A DNA stretch of 64,000 bases, taken from contig NC_019867.2 in assembly GCF_002234675.1 (NCBI RefSeq), forward strand, positions 29,687,166 through 29,751,165, in the 5' to 3' direction. The stretch comes from Oryzias latipes (lineage: Eukaryota; Chordata; Actinopteri; Beloniformes; Adrianichthyidae). Position numbers and translations under genes: made by a program. Shown piece after piece: positions 26,244 to 37,402 of the stretch. Under the pieces are notes generated by a model that did not search any database, was not told the origin of the DNA, and saw nothing but the letters and a program-made list of their open reading frames with translations. Positions within the stretch are counted from its first letter, which is position 1. Every line of letters starts with the position of its first letter.

Positions 26244-27577
26244 CTGCAAAAAAAGTTCAGTCACTGAGTCAGAAATGTATAAATCTACATTACTATAATA
26301 GCCTAGTATGCTGTATACAGGTTTAGCAAAATAAAATGTACATTTATATTGACAGCAAAATAAATGTACATCATGCAGCATGTTGATAATAGCGCTGCAG
26401 CATGATGCATGTCAACATGTGTTCTATTAATGAAGCCCCTGCAGCCTTAAAAGAAAAAAAAAATTAAATACTTACCTGTGAAATGATACACCTACCTCCT
26501 TAATGGACTCATTTCTCTGATTTTGGCAGTTGAAACCCGCATAATGAACTGGCATTATGCAAAAAATGTGTTCACATGCATTCACTGCAGTAGTAACTTG
26601 ACCTCACCAAGATGGCGGTGCTCTCCTCCCATGAGGAACCACGTGATGTCTCCTCTAGTGATAGAACTCATTGTGATACACACCTTGCGTTGCAACTCAA
26701 CCCCCCCACCCCCACCCCCACCGGTCTGCGGTAAACGTGCCTTGCGTTGTACCGGTCCACGGTGACAAAAAGGTTGGGGACCACTGATCTAGCGCTTTGC
26801 CACCCAGCAGACTCACCAAGGGCCTATGGTCAGTTTCCAACTCAAATGATCTGCCCAGAACAAAAAAGCTGAACCTTTCACACGCCCATGTTGTAGCCAC
26901 CTGAGCATATCGCTGCTCAGTCGCCGTCATCGACCTGGATGCATACGTCACAGGCGCCCACTCAGCATTGCTTTTCTACAGCTTCCAGTCCAAAAGAGGG
27001 TGCATCAGCTGAGATTTTCAGCTCACTGTTTGGGTCATACAGTGTGAGCACTGGTGTTGATGAAAGTTCTTTTTTTAGCCTTTCAAAAGCTGTCTGCTGC
27101 TCTGGCCCCCAGAACCAGTGGTTCTTTTTCGACAGCAGATCCCACAAAAGGTTGTTTTTCTCTGCCAGATTTGGTATGAACTGTGCCAACTGGTTCACCA
27201 TGCCCAGGAAACTCCTCAGTTCACTGACATTGGTGGGTGCACTCATCTCCTGAACTGCACTTGTCTTTTCTGGGCTGGCTGGACCCCTGCTGCTGAGATC
27301 ACATGACCCAAAAATCTGACGGTGTGGCATGTGAACTCACATTTATCGATGTTTAGTGTGATGCCTGCCTTTTGTGCTTTCTCCAGCAACGCATGCAGCC
27401 GCAGATCGTGCTCTTCCTGGGTCTTGCCCCAAACCAGAATGTCGTCCATGTGACACAGCACACCTGCTAGGCCGCGGGTCACCTCAGTCACCATCATTTT
27501 CTGAAAATGTTCTGGGGCTGATGCAATGCCAAATGGCAATCGATTAAAATAGTAGCGCCCAAAAGGTGTTATGAAAG

Positions 27578-27580
<3 letters not shown>

Positions 27581-27622
<42 letters not shown>

Positions 27623-30540
27623 CTTTATTTATAAAGCACTTTTCATATAAAAGTATAACACAAAGTGCTTTACATTAAAACAAAACAAAATAAATAATAT
27701 AAAAACAAGCATGAAAATTAAAATAAACATGCACAAAAATAAATAAATAACAATAAAATAGGGCCCCCCTCCCTGTACCTACATAACCCCCAACTTCTTT
27801 CACATCTCCCACCCCCAACTAATGGGGAAAGATAATGAGAAATGACAAATAAGAAACAGGGTGAGCACGAAAACAAGCTGTTGGAAACGCTAATAATTGG
27901 AACCTCCCCCTCTGTGAATAGCCGCATAGAAATCCAAATGCAGCATCACAGGCGGGGACCGCTCCACCACAGCTAAGCAGTGATGCAGGTCCCCATCCAG
28001 AGCTGCAGTTGCCGAACAGCAGCCGACCCAGAGGGAAACTGAGGAATCACCGGGAAAAAAAATAAATAAATGAATAAATAAAATAAAATGAGACTGAAAC
28101 AGTAAACATTGAAAAAAGCAATGAACAATAAAACACTGCTATAAGGTAAATTAAAATAACACATTAAAATCTAGTGTAAGTTCATAAAACAAGATAAATA
28201 GAATAAAAATAAATAAATAAATAGTGGTAGTAAAAAAAAAATGCTAAAAGCCAGGTTAAAAAGATGGGTCTTTAGCCTTTTCTTAAAAGCGTTAATGCTC
28301 TCTGCGGCTCCCAGGTCCTCTGGCAGACTGTTCCATAAATGGGGACCATAGTGCTGAAACGCAGCCTCTCCGTAGGTTTTGGTGTTTACAGTTGGAATGG
28401 TTAACAGACCAGTGCCAGATGATCTCAGGGTCCGCGAGGGTTCATACTTCTGATCAATAAGAAGGCGCAAGACCGTTAAGACATTTAAAAACGGTTAAAG
28501 TATCTTAAAATCAATCCTGAAGCATATGGGGAGCCAATGCAGGGATTTTAAAATTGGGGGGATGTGAGCCCGCCTCCTGGTCTTGGTGAGAACTCGTACA
28601 GCAGAATTTTGGAGAAGCTGAAGGTTCCTAATGTTTGTTTTTGGAAAACCAGCAAGCAGGGCATTACAATAATCCAGGGGTCGGCAACCTTTTTTACTCA
28701 AAGAGCCATTTTGGACCGCCCCTAATAAAAAAGAAAGCACTCGGAGCCACAACCCGTTTTGACATCATTATATATATTATGCATGTCTATATTATTCAAG
28801 GGTGCTCATTACGTCGATTGCGATCTACTGGGTGACCTTCAATGACATGAGTGTAGATCGCGGGCCAGAAAAGATTAAAAAAAAAAAGTACTTCTTTAAA
28901 ATCCACCAGCCAATCGAAATCCTCACTGAGAAGTAAGGGACTTGATTGACATGTAGATTGGCCAATCGGACATCGTCTGAAGCATACGTCGCTGCAAATG
29001 AACATTATGTTCTTTAAAGGATGATACCGCGGCCGCGTTGGGAGGAGCCACTAGTTCTGGTCTGATCGCTGCATGGAGCGATGTGTTTATCGATGCATGG
29101 TAGACACCGAGAATGTGGAGAGATCAGGTTTATTATTTTGAAGAGTTCTACTTGGTAATCATGTTTCCATGTTTGAGTTCATAAAATCCTCCCAGGGAAA
29201 GTCTCTGCTTCAACTCCTGCAGTGAAAGCTGCATCTCAATCTGACGCTCATGTTTGCATCTCTCTGACAGAGTTTGATCCAAAGCCCCTCCTCCGCCTCT
29301 CTATCTGCTTTTCCTCTCTACCTGTTCACCTGTTCACATCCTCTGCAGCTGAGAGTTGGTTTCCCCCGCGCTCCTCAGTGTGTCCTACACAGAGAGCGCA
29401 AAATACGGTAGTCGGGGCGCTACAGCGCAGCACAAGGATGAAAGAGCCGGACGCAGGTTATAGTGGATATAGAGCGGGTTAAGAAAAAGAATGAAAGAAG
29501 GCGACCCGCTGAAGAAATATTCAATATTGTACACATTTTATTATTAGTCTGAACTATCTTTTATTTAGAATTTTTTTTCATTTTATCAGTCCAGTACGGG
29601 AAAAAAACATAATCAAAACTTGTGTTGGGCGGTTTTTGGCTGGGTCTGGCGGTTTTCAGATGACTTTTGGGCTGGAAAACTGTGACTCTATCTGGCAACA
29701 CTGGCGCGAACTCTCAGTCTGTCATCAGCGAGTTGGTCTCTGCCCCACGGTACGTCAAGTTCCCGGCAGAAGATCGGAGTGTTTATTGAAGCCGCCCCGC
29801 GTGCCTCTCCCTGCTTTCAGCTCTGCAGGTCTCGCCAGATAAATACGAGCTCATTACGAAGCTGTTTTTTACGTGGCTCACGCTTCGTGCGGAGCCAGCA
29901 GCGCCTTTGAAATGCCATGAAAAATGAACAAACTAAAATAAAATTTAATTATTATAAAATACTCATTATTTTCCAAAGTCACAGGGAGCCACAACAGATG
30001 GATGAAAGAGCCACATGTGGCTCCGAAACGATGGGTTGCCGACCCCTGCAATAATCAATTTTACTCATGATAAAAGCATGAATTAGCATCTCCATATTAG
30101 CAAAAGAGAGTAGTGGGCGGACCCTAGCTAGTTTTGTAAGATGATAAAAACCAGTTTTAAGCACCTGTTTTATGTGGGGGATAAAAGTTAGCTCAGAGTC
30201 AAAAATAACACCCAGGTTTCTGACTGTTTCTGAATGACTTAATGAAAGTTTTTTTAAATTCAGAAACTGTTTTCCTCTCTTGGCTTCAGGACCGATAACT
30301 AAAATTTCAGTTTTTTCCTGGTTAAGCTGAAGAAAATGATCTGCTATCCATAATTTCACATCTAAAATAGAGTTAAAAAGTGCTTCTATTGGTCTTGTGT
30401 CATCAGCAGACATAGCTATATAAAGCTGGGTATCATCAGCATAGCTATGAAAGCTGATGTTGTGACTTCTGATGACATTCCATAGTGGAAGCATGTAAAT
30501 GTTAAAAAGCAAGGGGCCAAGGATGGAATTGATTCATCTG
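27581..30540 (-). mobile_element. CR1/L2-superfamily LINE, 5'-truncated, interrupted
   Basis: The 3' tail (TCAA repeats, 27582-27622) is at the left. Coding blocks from right to left are [27 protein letters not shown] (30512-29979), then after a hAT insertion [33 protein letters not shown] (28495-28752) and LWNSLPEDLGAAESINAFKK (28171-28470). It belongs to the same family as 18501-20745. It sits between the RT of Gypsy 1 on the left and the integrase C-terminus of Gypsy 2 on the right. Confidence 0.88.
28675..30048. mobile_element. hAT element, 1374 bp, perfect 8-bp target duplication
   Basis: Ends CAGGGGTCGGCAACC and GGTTGCCGACCCCTG are perfect 15-bp inverted repeats. The flanking 8-mers CAATAATC (28667-28674 and 30049-30056) are identical. 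It splits a LINE between its DYC and NALL blocks. A truncated relative is at 6955-7592. No intact transposase frame is present. Confidence 0.95.
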
Positions 30541-30678
30541 TTGGAGGTGATCTTAATTGCCGTTTCCCACTGGGTGTCTCTGGGTGTCTGTGTTTGAGAT
30601 GTTCCCTTGTCCTCTGGTAGGTTTTTCCTTCAATGTCAACAAGGTATGTCCTGGGCTATCTTATAAGATTAGGCCTGT

Positions 30679-31272
30679 TCAAGATAGTTCCTGGCTCCCA
30701 TATCTTTTTGTTAGTGTGTTCCTCACATACACTTGCTCCTTGTCCTGAAGGTCACTCCTCTCTTTCCCAGCACGCATGTCATAAAACTCCTGCTGCTTCG
30801 CTTGCTTTGCCCTGTTCATCTCCAGGTGGTCGTCAGCATGTGGATGGTGTGACAGAAGAGCTCCTTTGCTGATTGGCAGTAAGGATTTAAGCTTTCTGCC
30901 ATTTAGCAGCTCATATGGTGATGGCATGTTGTCATCCAGTGGTGTTATTCTGTACATCCACAGTGCTGTGTAAGGGCAGGTGTTGTCCTCCTTGGCTTTC
31001 TTCCACAGTGCTTTCACGGTCCCTACAGCTCTTTCAGCTACACTGTTAGCTTGATGGTGATAGGGAGAGCTGAACTTTAAGGTGATGTTCGAATCTTCAC
31101 ACCTCTTTTTGAACTCTTCCCTTACATACTGTGTACCACAGTCTGCAATTATTGTTGAAGGTAGTCCATGCTCACCCAGAACACTCTTAAAATAGGTGCA
31201 CACCGTCCTAGCGGATATGTCAGGTAGTAGTCTCACTACTGGAAAAAGAGAATAATAGTCCACAATGATCAA
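30679..31272 (-). pseudogene. Gypsy 2 integrase core and C-terminus
   Basis: Contains IIVDYYSLFPVV (DDE Asp-1), TIIADCGTQYVREEF (the second Asp, with N to C change in the usual DNG) and the SSPYHHQANSVAERAVGTVK block with the catalytic glutamate. It overlaps the next frame at 31269, indicating a frameshift. Ends near ERSDLQDKEQVYVRN. Confidence 0.85.
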
Positions 31273-32075
31273 GTATTTATGGCTGTCGAACTCGAATATG
31301 TCAGAACCAAGTATTTCCCATGGCGTGTTGGAAGGTCAGGTTGCATTATGGGGAGTTTCTGCTGTGCTGGCTGAAACATGCTGCACAAATGACATCCTTT
31401 CACCATTTCTCTAATGGTGTTGCTAATACCTGGCCAAAACACAGATTCTCTGGCAAGCAGTATGCATTTAGCCTTGCCTTGGTGACCAGTGTGAAGAATG
31501 TCCAGAATGTCATTTCTCAGTGCTTCTGGAATGACAGTTCTCTCTCCTTTCAGGATGAGGCCATCTTCCAAAACAAGATCACATCTAAATGTCCAATATT
31601 CCCAAAGTTCGGGTGGACACTGCTTCCTGTATTGAGGCCAGCCTTTGTAGATGGTGTCTTTGAGCATGTTCATTGTTGGGTCATCCGCCATTGCTTCTCT
31701 GACAGATTTGTCATCCACCAGTCGTGTAGCAGTAGATATGAAATGCACGCCAGACTGGTTGCTTGTAGTTATTTCTTTTGTCGTCTTTTGGCAGATTCGT
31801 GACAAAGCATCTGCTAACGGGATTGAACGCCCTGGTTTGTATTTAACCTCAATGTCAAATTTAAGACATCTGAGAATGAATCTCTGGAGTCTTGTGGGTG
31901 TTTTTGCAAGGTTTTTCTTGAAAATCTGCTCCAGGGGTGAGTGGTCAGTTTCCACCATTACTTGTCTTCCAAGCAGGTAGCATTCAAACTTTTCTAGTCC
32001 AAACATAACTGCGAGGCACTCCCTCTCAATGTTGGAGTATCTGGATTCTGTGGGGCTCAAACATCTGGATGCCAT
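31269..32075 (-). pseudogene. Gypsy 2 RNase H and integrase zinc finger
   Basis: Contains SRCLSPTESRYSNIERECLA and VMVETDHSPLEQIF of the retroelement RNase H, the GRSIPLADALSR linker, and the integrase H-H-C-C finger with ILHTGHQGKAKCILLAR and MVKGCHLC. The frame is lost near the start of the integrase core. Confidence 0.85.
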
Positions 32076-32194
32076 ACCAACAATTTTTTCTTGCCCATGC
32101 TGATCAATTTGTCAAATCCAGGCTCCGAGACCCAGGGTGCTGGCATCACACTGCAGGATGGTCACTGTATTAGGGTCAGGGTCGTAATAGCTGA

Positions 32195-32726
32195 TCAGTT
32201 GCTTTGTGCACAGTTCTTTTTTGATGTCATCGAGAGCTTGCTGATGATGGTGTTCCCATCTGAAGTGGACATTTTTTTATTGAGTTCTCTTAGTGGAGCA
32301 CCTAGCTCTGCCAGTTTGGTTGAGAATCTGTTAAGGTACGTCACCATTCCCAGGAGTGTTTGGAGTTCCTTAGTGCTGGTTGGAGCTTGAATGTCTTTAA
32401 TAGCCTGCAGTTTGTCTTCTGAGGGCAGCAGCCCATCCTCAGTGAGTGTATGTCCATAGAAGCTGACTTTGTTTTGCTTAAACTGCATTTTCTGAGTTAA
32501 AACCAATATTGTTCTTCTTTGCTGCCTCCATGACTTTTATGAAAGTTTCGTCGTGCTCCTCTTCAGTGGCTCCAGATATGATCAGGTCATCTGCTATCCC
32601 TGATACGTTGGCAATGTTGTTGAAGATAGAGTCAAGCTTCCTCTGAAAAGTATCTTGTGAAACCACCAATCCGAAGGGCAGGCACCTGAATCTGTATCTG
32701 CCAAACGGCGTGTTGAAAGTGCACAA
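32195..32726 (-). pseudogene. Gypsy 2 reverse transcriptase, central part, frameshifted
   Basis: The frame at 32478-32726 has FNTPFGRYRFRCLPFGL and ANVSGIADDLIISGATEEEH (IADD active-site box); the frame at 32195-32506 carries FYGHTLTEDGLLPSEDKL and LQTLLGMVTYLNRF. The two overlap in different frames near 32490, so at least one indel is present. Confidence 0.85.
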
Positions 32727-32840
32727 CAGACTTAACTCATAGTCAAGCTACTCATGCCAGTAGCCTTTTTTGGTGTCTATGACACTGAAATATTTTTTCG
32801 CGTGTTGGAGTGGTAGAAGCTCATCGATTGTCCATGTAGG

Positions 32841-34067
32841 TTAGTGCACTCTCTTAATGTTTTTATTAAGGTCCTTTGGATCGAGGCACAGCCTGATTTT
32901 CTGCTGGTCATTTTCACCTTTGGTAATTCTGCATGTGAAAGAGTTGACCCATTCCGTAGGTTCTGTGACTTCAGTAATGATGTCATCTGCCTTCATCTTT
33001 TCCAGTTCAGCTTTGTACAGTGGCATGATGTGTACAGGCACAGCTCTTGGTGGGTGAATGACTGGTTTAGGATCATCCACAAGCTTAATGTGGTATTTTT
33101 CCCCTGGGAATTTCCCTATCTTGTCAAAACATTCCTTATATTTTTGCAATACTTTTTCTCTGTTGAGAGTTGACATTGATTTCAAGTGGTCAATATTGAC
33201 TGTTATTAGCCCAAGTTCTTGTGCTTGGCTGCATCCTAGCATTGATGGACTCCCTGATGGGGCATTAACAATGTTGAACTTTGTCACTATAGACTTTTGC
33301 TTATAGGACACTTTGATCCTGGTAACACCAACATTTTTGATTATGCTGCCGCCATAGCCACTTAGTATGGTATCACTTGATGTAATGCATGGCTCAAATG
33401 GTAGAGTCTGCAGATCATCTGTTGTCAGAATATAAGTGTCTGCTCCTGTGTCAATCTTCATGTTCATGGTGTAGCTGTCATTTAGCTTAACTTTGACAAA
33501 CAGTTTATCTGGAAACTTGCATGCAGTATCAACTGCACAAACTGAGGTGACAGAGCCGATTGTAGCTGAAGATTGTGTGTTGTCTGTGTCATAGTCACAG
33601 TGGTGTATATCATCTGGACTGTTTATTTCATGCAACTGTTTGTTTCTTTTTATAAAAACTTTCAGAAAATGTCCAGTCTTTCTGCAGTATCTGCATTGTG
33701 CTGATTTTGCTGGGCATGGATCTGACCTCTGATGACTGCCTCCACATCTGTAGCAACCATTTGTTGTAAAATGCAATTTTCTTGTGTTGAGTTGTCTGTT
33801 AGGTTTCTCACCATTTCTGAAGTCACTTTCCTTCATGTGAGGTTTCTGTTGCTTGTTTTGGCTTGCAAACATCTTTTGCTTGCTTCTCACTGCATGAACA
33901 TCGGTTGGTTGCCTGCTGCCTCTACTTATGATGTCCATCTGAGCTCTGGTGCTCTCTTCCACTTTGGCTAGGTCATACACTTGTTTAAAAGTTAAAGCAT
34001 TGCCAAGCTTGATTGTATCACTTCTGACTTGGTCAGATTTGAGGCCAAACACGAGTGTGTCCCTCAA
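32841..34067 (-). pseudogene. Gypsy 2 gag C-terminus, protease and RT N-terminus
   Basis: A 408-codon open frame with the zinc-knuckle region CYRCGGSHQRSDPCPAKSAQ and CRYCRKTGHF, an aspartic protease active site MKIDTGADTYIL with a downstream ILSGYGG, and the RT entry block RLCLDPKDLNKNIKR. Its true gag start lies beyond the Copia insertion at 34081-38798; continuation at 38805-39054 confirms the split. Confidence 0.88.
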
Positions 34068-34080
34068 TGTTTAATCTTTT

Positions 34081-34344
34081 TGTTGGAGTATTGCAGCACC
34101 ACTGCGTTGAACTCGAAGGGAAGAAGTTTACGGAGGCACTTCAACTTTTCACTTGAGCTTTTTATTTTAAACTGCTCACAGGAATTGTATATCCGTACAA
34201 CAACAAGTTGTCTCACCTTCTCTCAGAGAAAACTTAACAAAAAAAGAAACATGCGCCTCCTAGCGGCGGGGATGAAATACTGCTCCATAAAGGTACATAA
34301 AATAAATTCACAACTTGAGTACATAAATAAAAGATCTCTCAACA
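34081..34344 (-). repeat. Copia 3' LTR
   Basis: 264 bp, with the purine tract AAGTGGGGG immediately inside the element on the minus strand (plus 34345-34353). Matches the 5' LTR almost perfectly. Confidence 0.95.
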
Positions 34345-34429
34345 CCCCCACTTGTACTCAGGTTGCATACATTTAAACAAAAATACTAATACCGTAAACT
34401 AAGGTACAGTTATGTATCTCCCCATTCCT

Positions 34430-37402
34430 TTAGACACCAAACATACTGTTTGTAAACTTCTTCAGTTTTAGCTTTGAAGCAGGTTTGGTCATAATATCAG
34501 CAACCATATCGTCAGTAGTGCAGTATAATAAACACATTTTCCCTTCATTTACAATCGATCTCACAAAATGATACTTGATGTCCACATGTTTGCATCGCTG
34601 CCGGTTCACTGGGTTTTTAGCTAAAGCGATTGTTCCCTGGTTGTCTTCATACACTACTGTCTGTGTGTATTTGTAGTCATCAATACCTTTTAATAACTGC
34701 TCTAGATATCTGCATTCCTGCATCGTAGACGCTAGAGCCATGTATTCTGCCTCACAAGTAGAAAGCGCTACTGTAGGCTGTTTCTTAGTTTTCCATGAAA
34801 CTAAAGAACTGTTTTTACTCAAACTTACACAGTAACCTGTAGTGCTCCGCCTGTCTGCAGTGTCACCTGCCCAGTCAGCATCACTATAAGCTACTATGCC
34901 CAACCCTTCAGTGTGGTTTCTCCTGAAACATAGCTCCTTGTTTGTAGTTCCCTTGAGATATCTGAAAACATGTTTCACTGTAACCCATTGTTCCTCTGTT
35001 GGTTCATGCAAATATTGAGATAACTTGCTCACCACGAAAAATAGATCTGGACGTGTACATGTTGTAAGATATATTAGGCTACCCACAGCCTCTCTGTACA
35101 TCTTCACATCCTTCATCTTAACAGCATCTTCTGTGTAGCATAGTTTCTGGTCACAGGGAGTTTCCCTGGCCTTGCAGTTTTGCATATTGAACCGTGTCAG
35201 TATCTTGTTGACATATTTCTCTTGTGACATTTTCACACATCCATTAGACTGAACAAAATCAATTCCGAGAAAATGTTTAAGTTTGCCCAAATCCTTCATC
35301 CTGAACTTTGCTGAAAGCATCTCTTTCACATTTTTCATGAGATTTTCATTGCTTGCTGCAATTATGACATCATCAACCCATATTATTATTATTGTCTTAC
35401 CACTCGCTGTTTCTTTCGTGTAAACACAGTAGTCGGCTGGGTTTTGTGCAAAATCCTTTTCAGTCAAATAGTCATGCAGAATTCTGTTCCAGTTTCGACC
35501 AGACTGTTTCAAGCCGTAAAGAGATTTTTGTAGCTTACAAACCAAATTTTTCCCCTCTTCATAACCTTCTGGCTGGTCAGTGTAGATCTCATAATCAATG
35601 GGAGCATGGAAGTAAGCTGTTGTTACGTCCATCTGATGAAGTAACAAGTTCTCTTGAGCTGCTTTTTGTAGCAAAACCCTTATGCTTGTCAAGTTAGCTG
35701 TTGGTGAAAAAATTTCACCGTAATCTATTCCTTTCTCCTGGCTGTAGCCCTTAGCCACAAATCTGGCTTTGTACTTGTCATTACCATCATTGTCACTTTT
35801 TACAGAGTAGACCCATTTACCCCCCACTGTTTTCTTGCCCTGTGGCAGACTAGTGAGAGTAAAGGTGTTGTTCTCTCTCAGTGACTGAATTTCTGCATCC
35901 ATGGCTTTAATCCAGTGTTTTGCATTATCTGACTCCACAGCTTCTTTGAATGTTTGTGGGATACCACACACTGCTCTGTAACAATAATCGATGTTACTAT
36001 GAACCTCAGTTACAAAATCCTTCAGGTGACTGGGTTTTCTCCTCTCCCTCGTTGGATATCTTTCACTGACACATGAATCATCTGCTACACCTGGCTCTCT
36101 TTGTTCATGCTCATCAGATGTGTGACTTTGTGATTCTTTGTCTTTCACCGCTTGCTCCTGAACTTCCTTAATGTCTCTGTCGGTGTTGTATGTGTTACTG
36201 TCAGGAATAGGTAGGTTTACTCTACCATAATCATTTAGTTCGACTTCACCTGTCTGTGTTTGTCTCTCTGCGCTCATCTTGCTCAAAAACTTGACAAGGC
36301 GATGTTTCTGGACTTTTTCTGTCTCAGGATTATAGACCAAATAGGCGGGGCTGTTTTTGTCATAACCAACGAAAAATCCTTTCTCACACTTTGAATCAAG
36401 CTTTCCTCTGTCCTGTTTGTATGTATAACATACAGATCCAAATTTTTGCATTTTTGACAGGTCTGGCTTTCTCCCTGTTAGCATTTGGAAAGGGGTCTTC
36501 CCTGTTCGCTTATTAAAGCATCTGTTTCGCACTACGGCTGCTGTTTGAACAGCATAGTTCCATAGACTTTTAGGTAAATGACTTTCAATTAGCATACATC
36601 TACCCATCTCGAAAAGAGTACGCCAGCCTCTCTCGGCAGTGCCGTTCTGATGAGGTGAATATGGTGCTGATGTCTCATGTTTTATACCATTCTTCCTCAA
36701 CAAAGTTTGAAATTCTCTGCATGTGAACTCTGTGCCGTTATCAGATCGAATGCATTTTACCTTTCCAAACGGGGCAATGTCGGCCAAAAATTTCTCTGTT
36801 GCGTTTAGTGCATCACTTTTCGCTTTCAAAAAATATACAAATATTGTGCCGGAGTAGTCATCAGTGAATGACTGCGCATATTTGTACCCATCAATAGATT
36901 CATTTGCTATTGGTCCTGCTAAGTCTGTGTGTACCATCTGCAGGGGGGCTGTTGCTCTTTCATCAGGATTCCTATTTCGTGTTTGGGTAAATTTCCCCTG
37001 AATACACACCTCACAATCGTGGTCAGGCTTGTCTGCTCTGCCCTTAATAGTCATCCCATCTACTACATTTTGCAACCTTAGAATATCCTCATAGTTGCAG
37101 TGGCCTAAGATCTCATGCCATGTCTGCATATCGTGACAGGTGTTACATTTATCATGGTCTTCAACTTCAGTTTGCAAATAATACAACTTGTCATGCACAT
37201 GAATATCAAAGTTGGTACCGTCTTTGTGGGTTAACACATCCTGCCCTTGTTTAAAGGTGACTGTCGCTCCTGATGCTGTAGCCATCTTCACTGAGAAAAT
37301 GTCTTGAGGATATGATGGAATATACAATGCTCCTCTCAGGGTTGCTTTGTGTTGTTGACCTGTACTGTCTTCGTTGAGCGACTCCTTTGCACATTGTTCC
37401 AT
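34430..37402 (-). CDS. Copia pol: integrase, reverse transcriptase, RNase H
   Basis: 990 open codons. In order: GAG-pre-integrase finger (CNTCHDMQTWHEILGHCNYE, CEVCIQGK), integrase core with HTDLAGP, SDNGTEF and SPHQNGTAERGWRT (DDE triad), then the Copia RT with HWIKAMDAEIQSL, KARFVAKGYSQEKGIDYGE, QMDVTTAYFHAPI and the active site IIIIWVDDVIIAA (WVDD), then RNase H with YSDADWAGDTADRRSTTGY, LSTCEAEYMALAST and EDNQGTIALAKNP. The order integrase before RT defines Copia. It overlaps the gag frame by 152 bases in a different frame. The TAG stop lies about 85 bases before the 3' LTR. Probably competent apart from the frame break with gag-protease. Confidence 0.93.
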   Translation of the reverse strand: MEQCAKESLNEDSTGQQHKATLRGALYIPSYPQDIFSVKMATASGATVTFKQGQDVLTHKDGTNFDIHVHDKLYYLQTEVEDHDKCNTCHDMQTWHEILGHCNYEDILRLQNVVDGMTIKGRADKPDHDCEVCIQGKFTQTRNRNPDERATAPLQMVHTDLAGPIANESIDGYKYAQSFTDDYSGTIFVYFLKAKSDALNATEKFLADIAPFGKVKCIRSDNGTEFTCREFQTLLRKNGIKHETSAPYSPHQNGTAERGWRTLFEMGRCMLIESHLPKSLWNYAVQTAAVVRNRCFNKRTGKTPFQMLTGRKPDLSKMQKFGSVCYTYKQDRGKLDSKCEKGFFVGYDKNSPAYLVYNPETEKVQKHRLVKFLSKMSAERQTQTGEVELNDYGRVNLPIPDSNTYNTDRDIKEVQEQAVKDKESQSHTSDEHEQREPGVADDSCVSERYPTRERRKPSHLKDFVTEVHSNIDYCYRAVCGIPQTFKEAVESDNAKHWIKAMDAEIQSLRENNTFTLTSLPQGKKTVGGKWVYSVKSDNDGNDKYKARFVAKGYSQEKGIDYGEIFSPTANLTSIRVLLQKAAQENLLLHQMDVTTAYFHAPIDYEIYTDQPEGYEEGKNLVCKLQKSLYGLKQSGRNWNRILHDYLTEKDFAQNPADYCVYTKETASGKTIIIIWVDDVIIAASNENLMKNVKEMLSAKFRMKDLGKLKHFLGIDFVQSNGCVKMSQEKYVNKILTRFNMQNCKARETPCDQKLCYTEDAVKMKDVKMYREAVGSLIYLTTCTRPDLFFVVSKLSQYLHEPTEEQWVTVKHVFRYLKGTTNKELCFRRNHTEGLGIVAYSDADWAGDTADRRSTTGYCVSLSKNSSLVSWKTKKQPTVALSTCEAEYMALASTMQECRYLEQLLKGIDDYKYTQTVVYEDNQGTIALAKNPVNRQRCKHVDIKYHFVRSIVNEGKMCLLYCTTDDMVADIMTKPASKLKLKKFTNSMFGV

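Larger units (their letters stand above)
24989..26786. mobile_element. hAT-type element with long imperfect inverted ends, 1798 bp
   Basis: Flanked by a perfect 8-bp target duplication ATCTAGCG (24981-24988 and 26787-26794). Its ends read CAGTGGTACCCAACC and GGTTGGGGACCACTG. Inverted similarity continues inwards for about 280 bp (for example TATCACTAGAGGAGACA near 25205 against TGTCTCCTCTAGTGATA near 26647). It interrupts the RNase H region of Gypsy 1. It contains TAA microsatellites and one THAP-like exon but no recognisable hAT transposase. Confidence 0.93.
23690..27580 (-). mobile_element. Gypsy LTR retrotransposon 1, truncated pol
   Basis: Reading right to left: RT core with FNRLPFGIASAPEHFQKMM and HMDDILVWGKTQ (27243-27581, YMDD-type box as HMDD); connector SELRSFLGMVNQLAQFIPN (26962-27330); RNase H with TYASRSMTATEQRYAQV and FELETDHRPLVSLL (26697-26951) continuing after an inserted element with NYKITHVAGKNLWTADTLSR (24777-24990); integrase H2C2 zinc finger with LHEGHMDVTKCRERAK (24446-24916); integrase core with DLFTLDSKEYLLVVDYFSHF (24151-24435); and the C-terminal part to about 23850. 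There is no gag, protease or 5' LTR: it is cut at 27580 by a LINE. Frameshifts and stops show it is dead. Confidence 0.88.
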
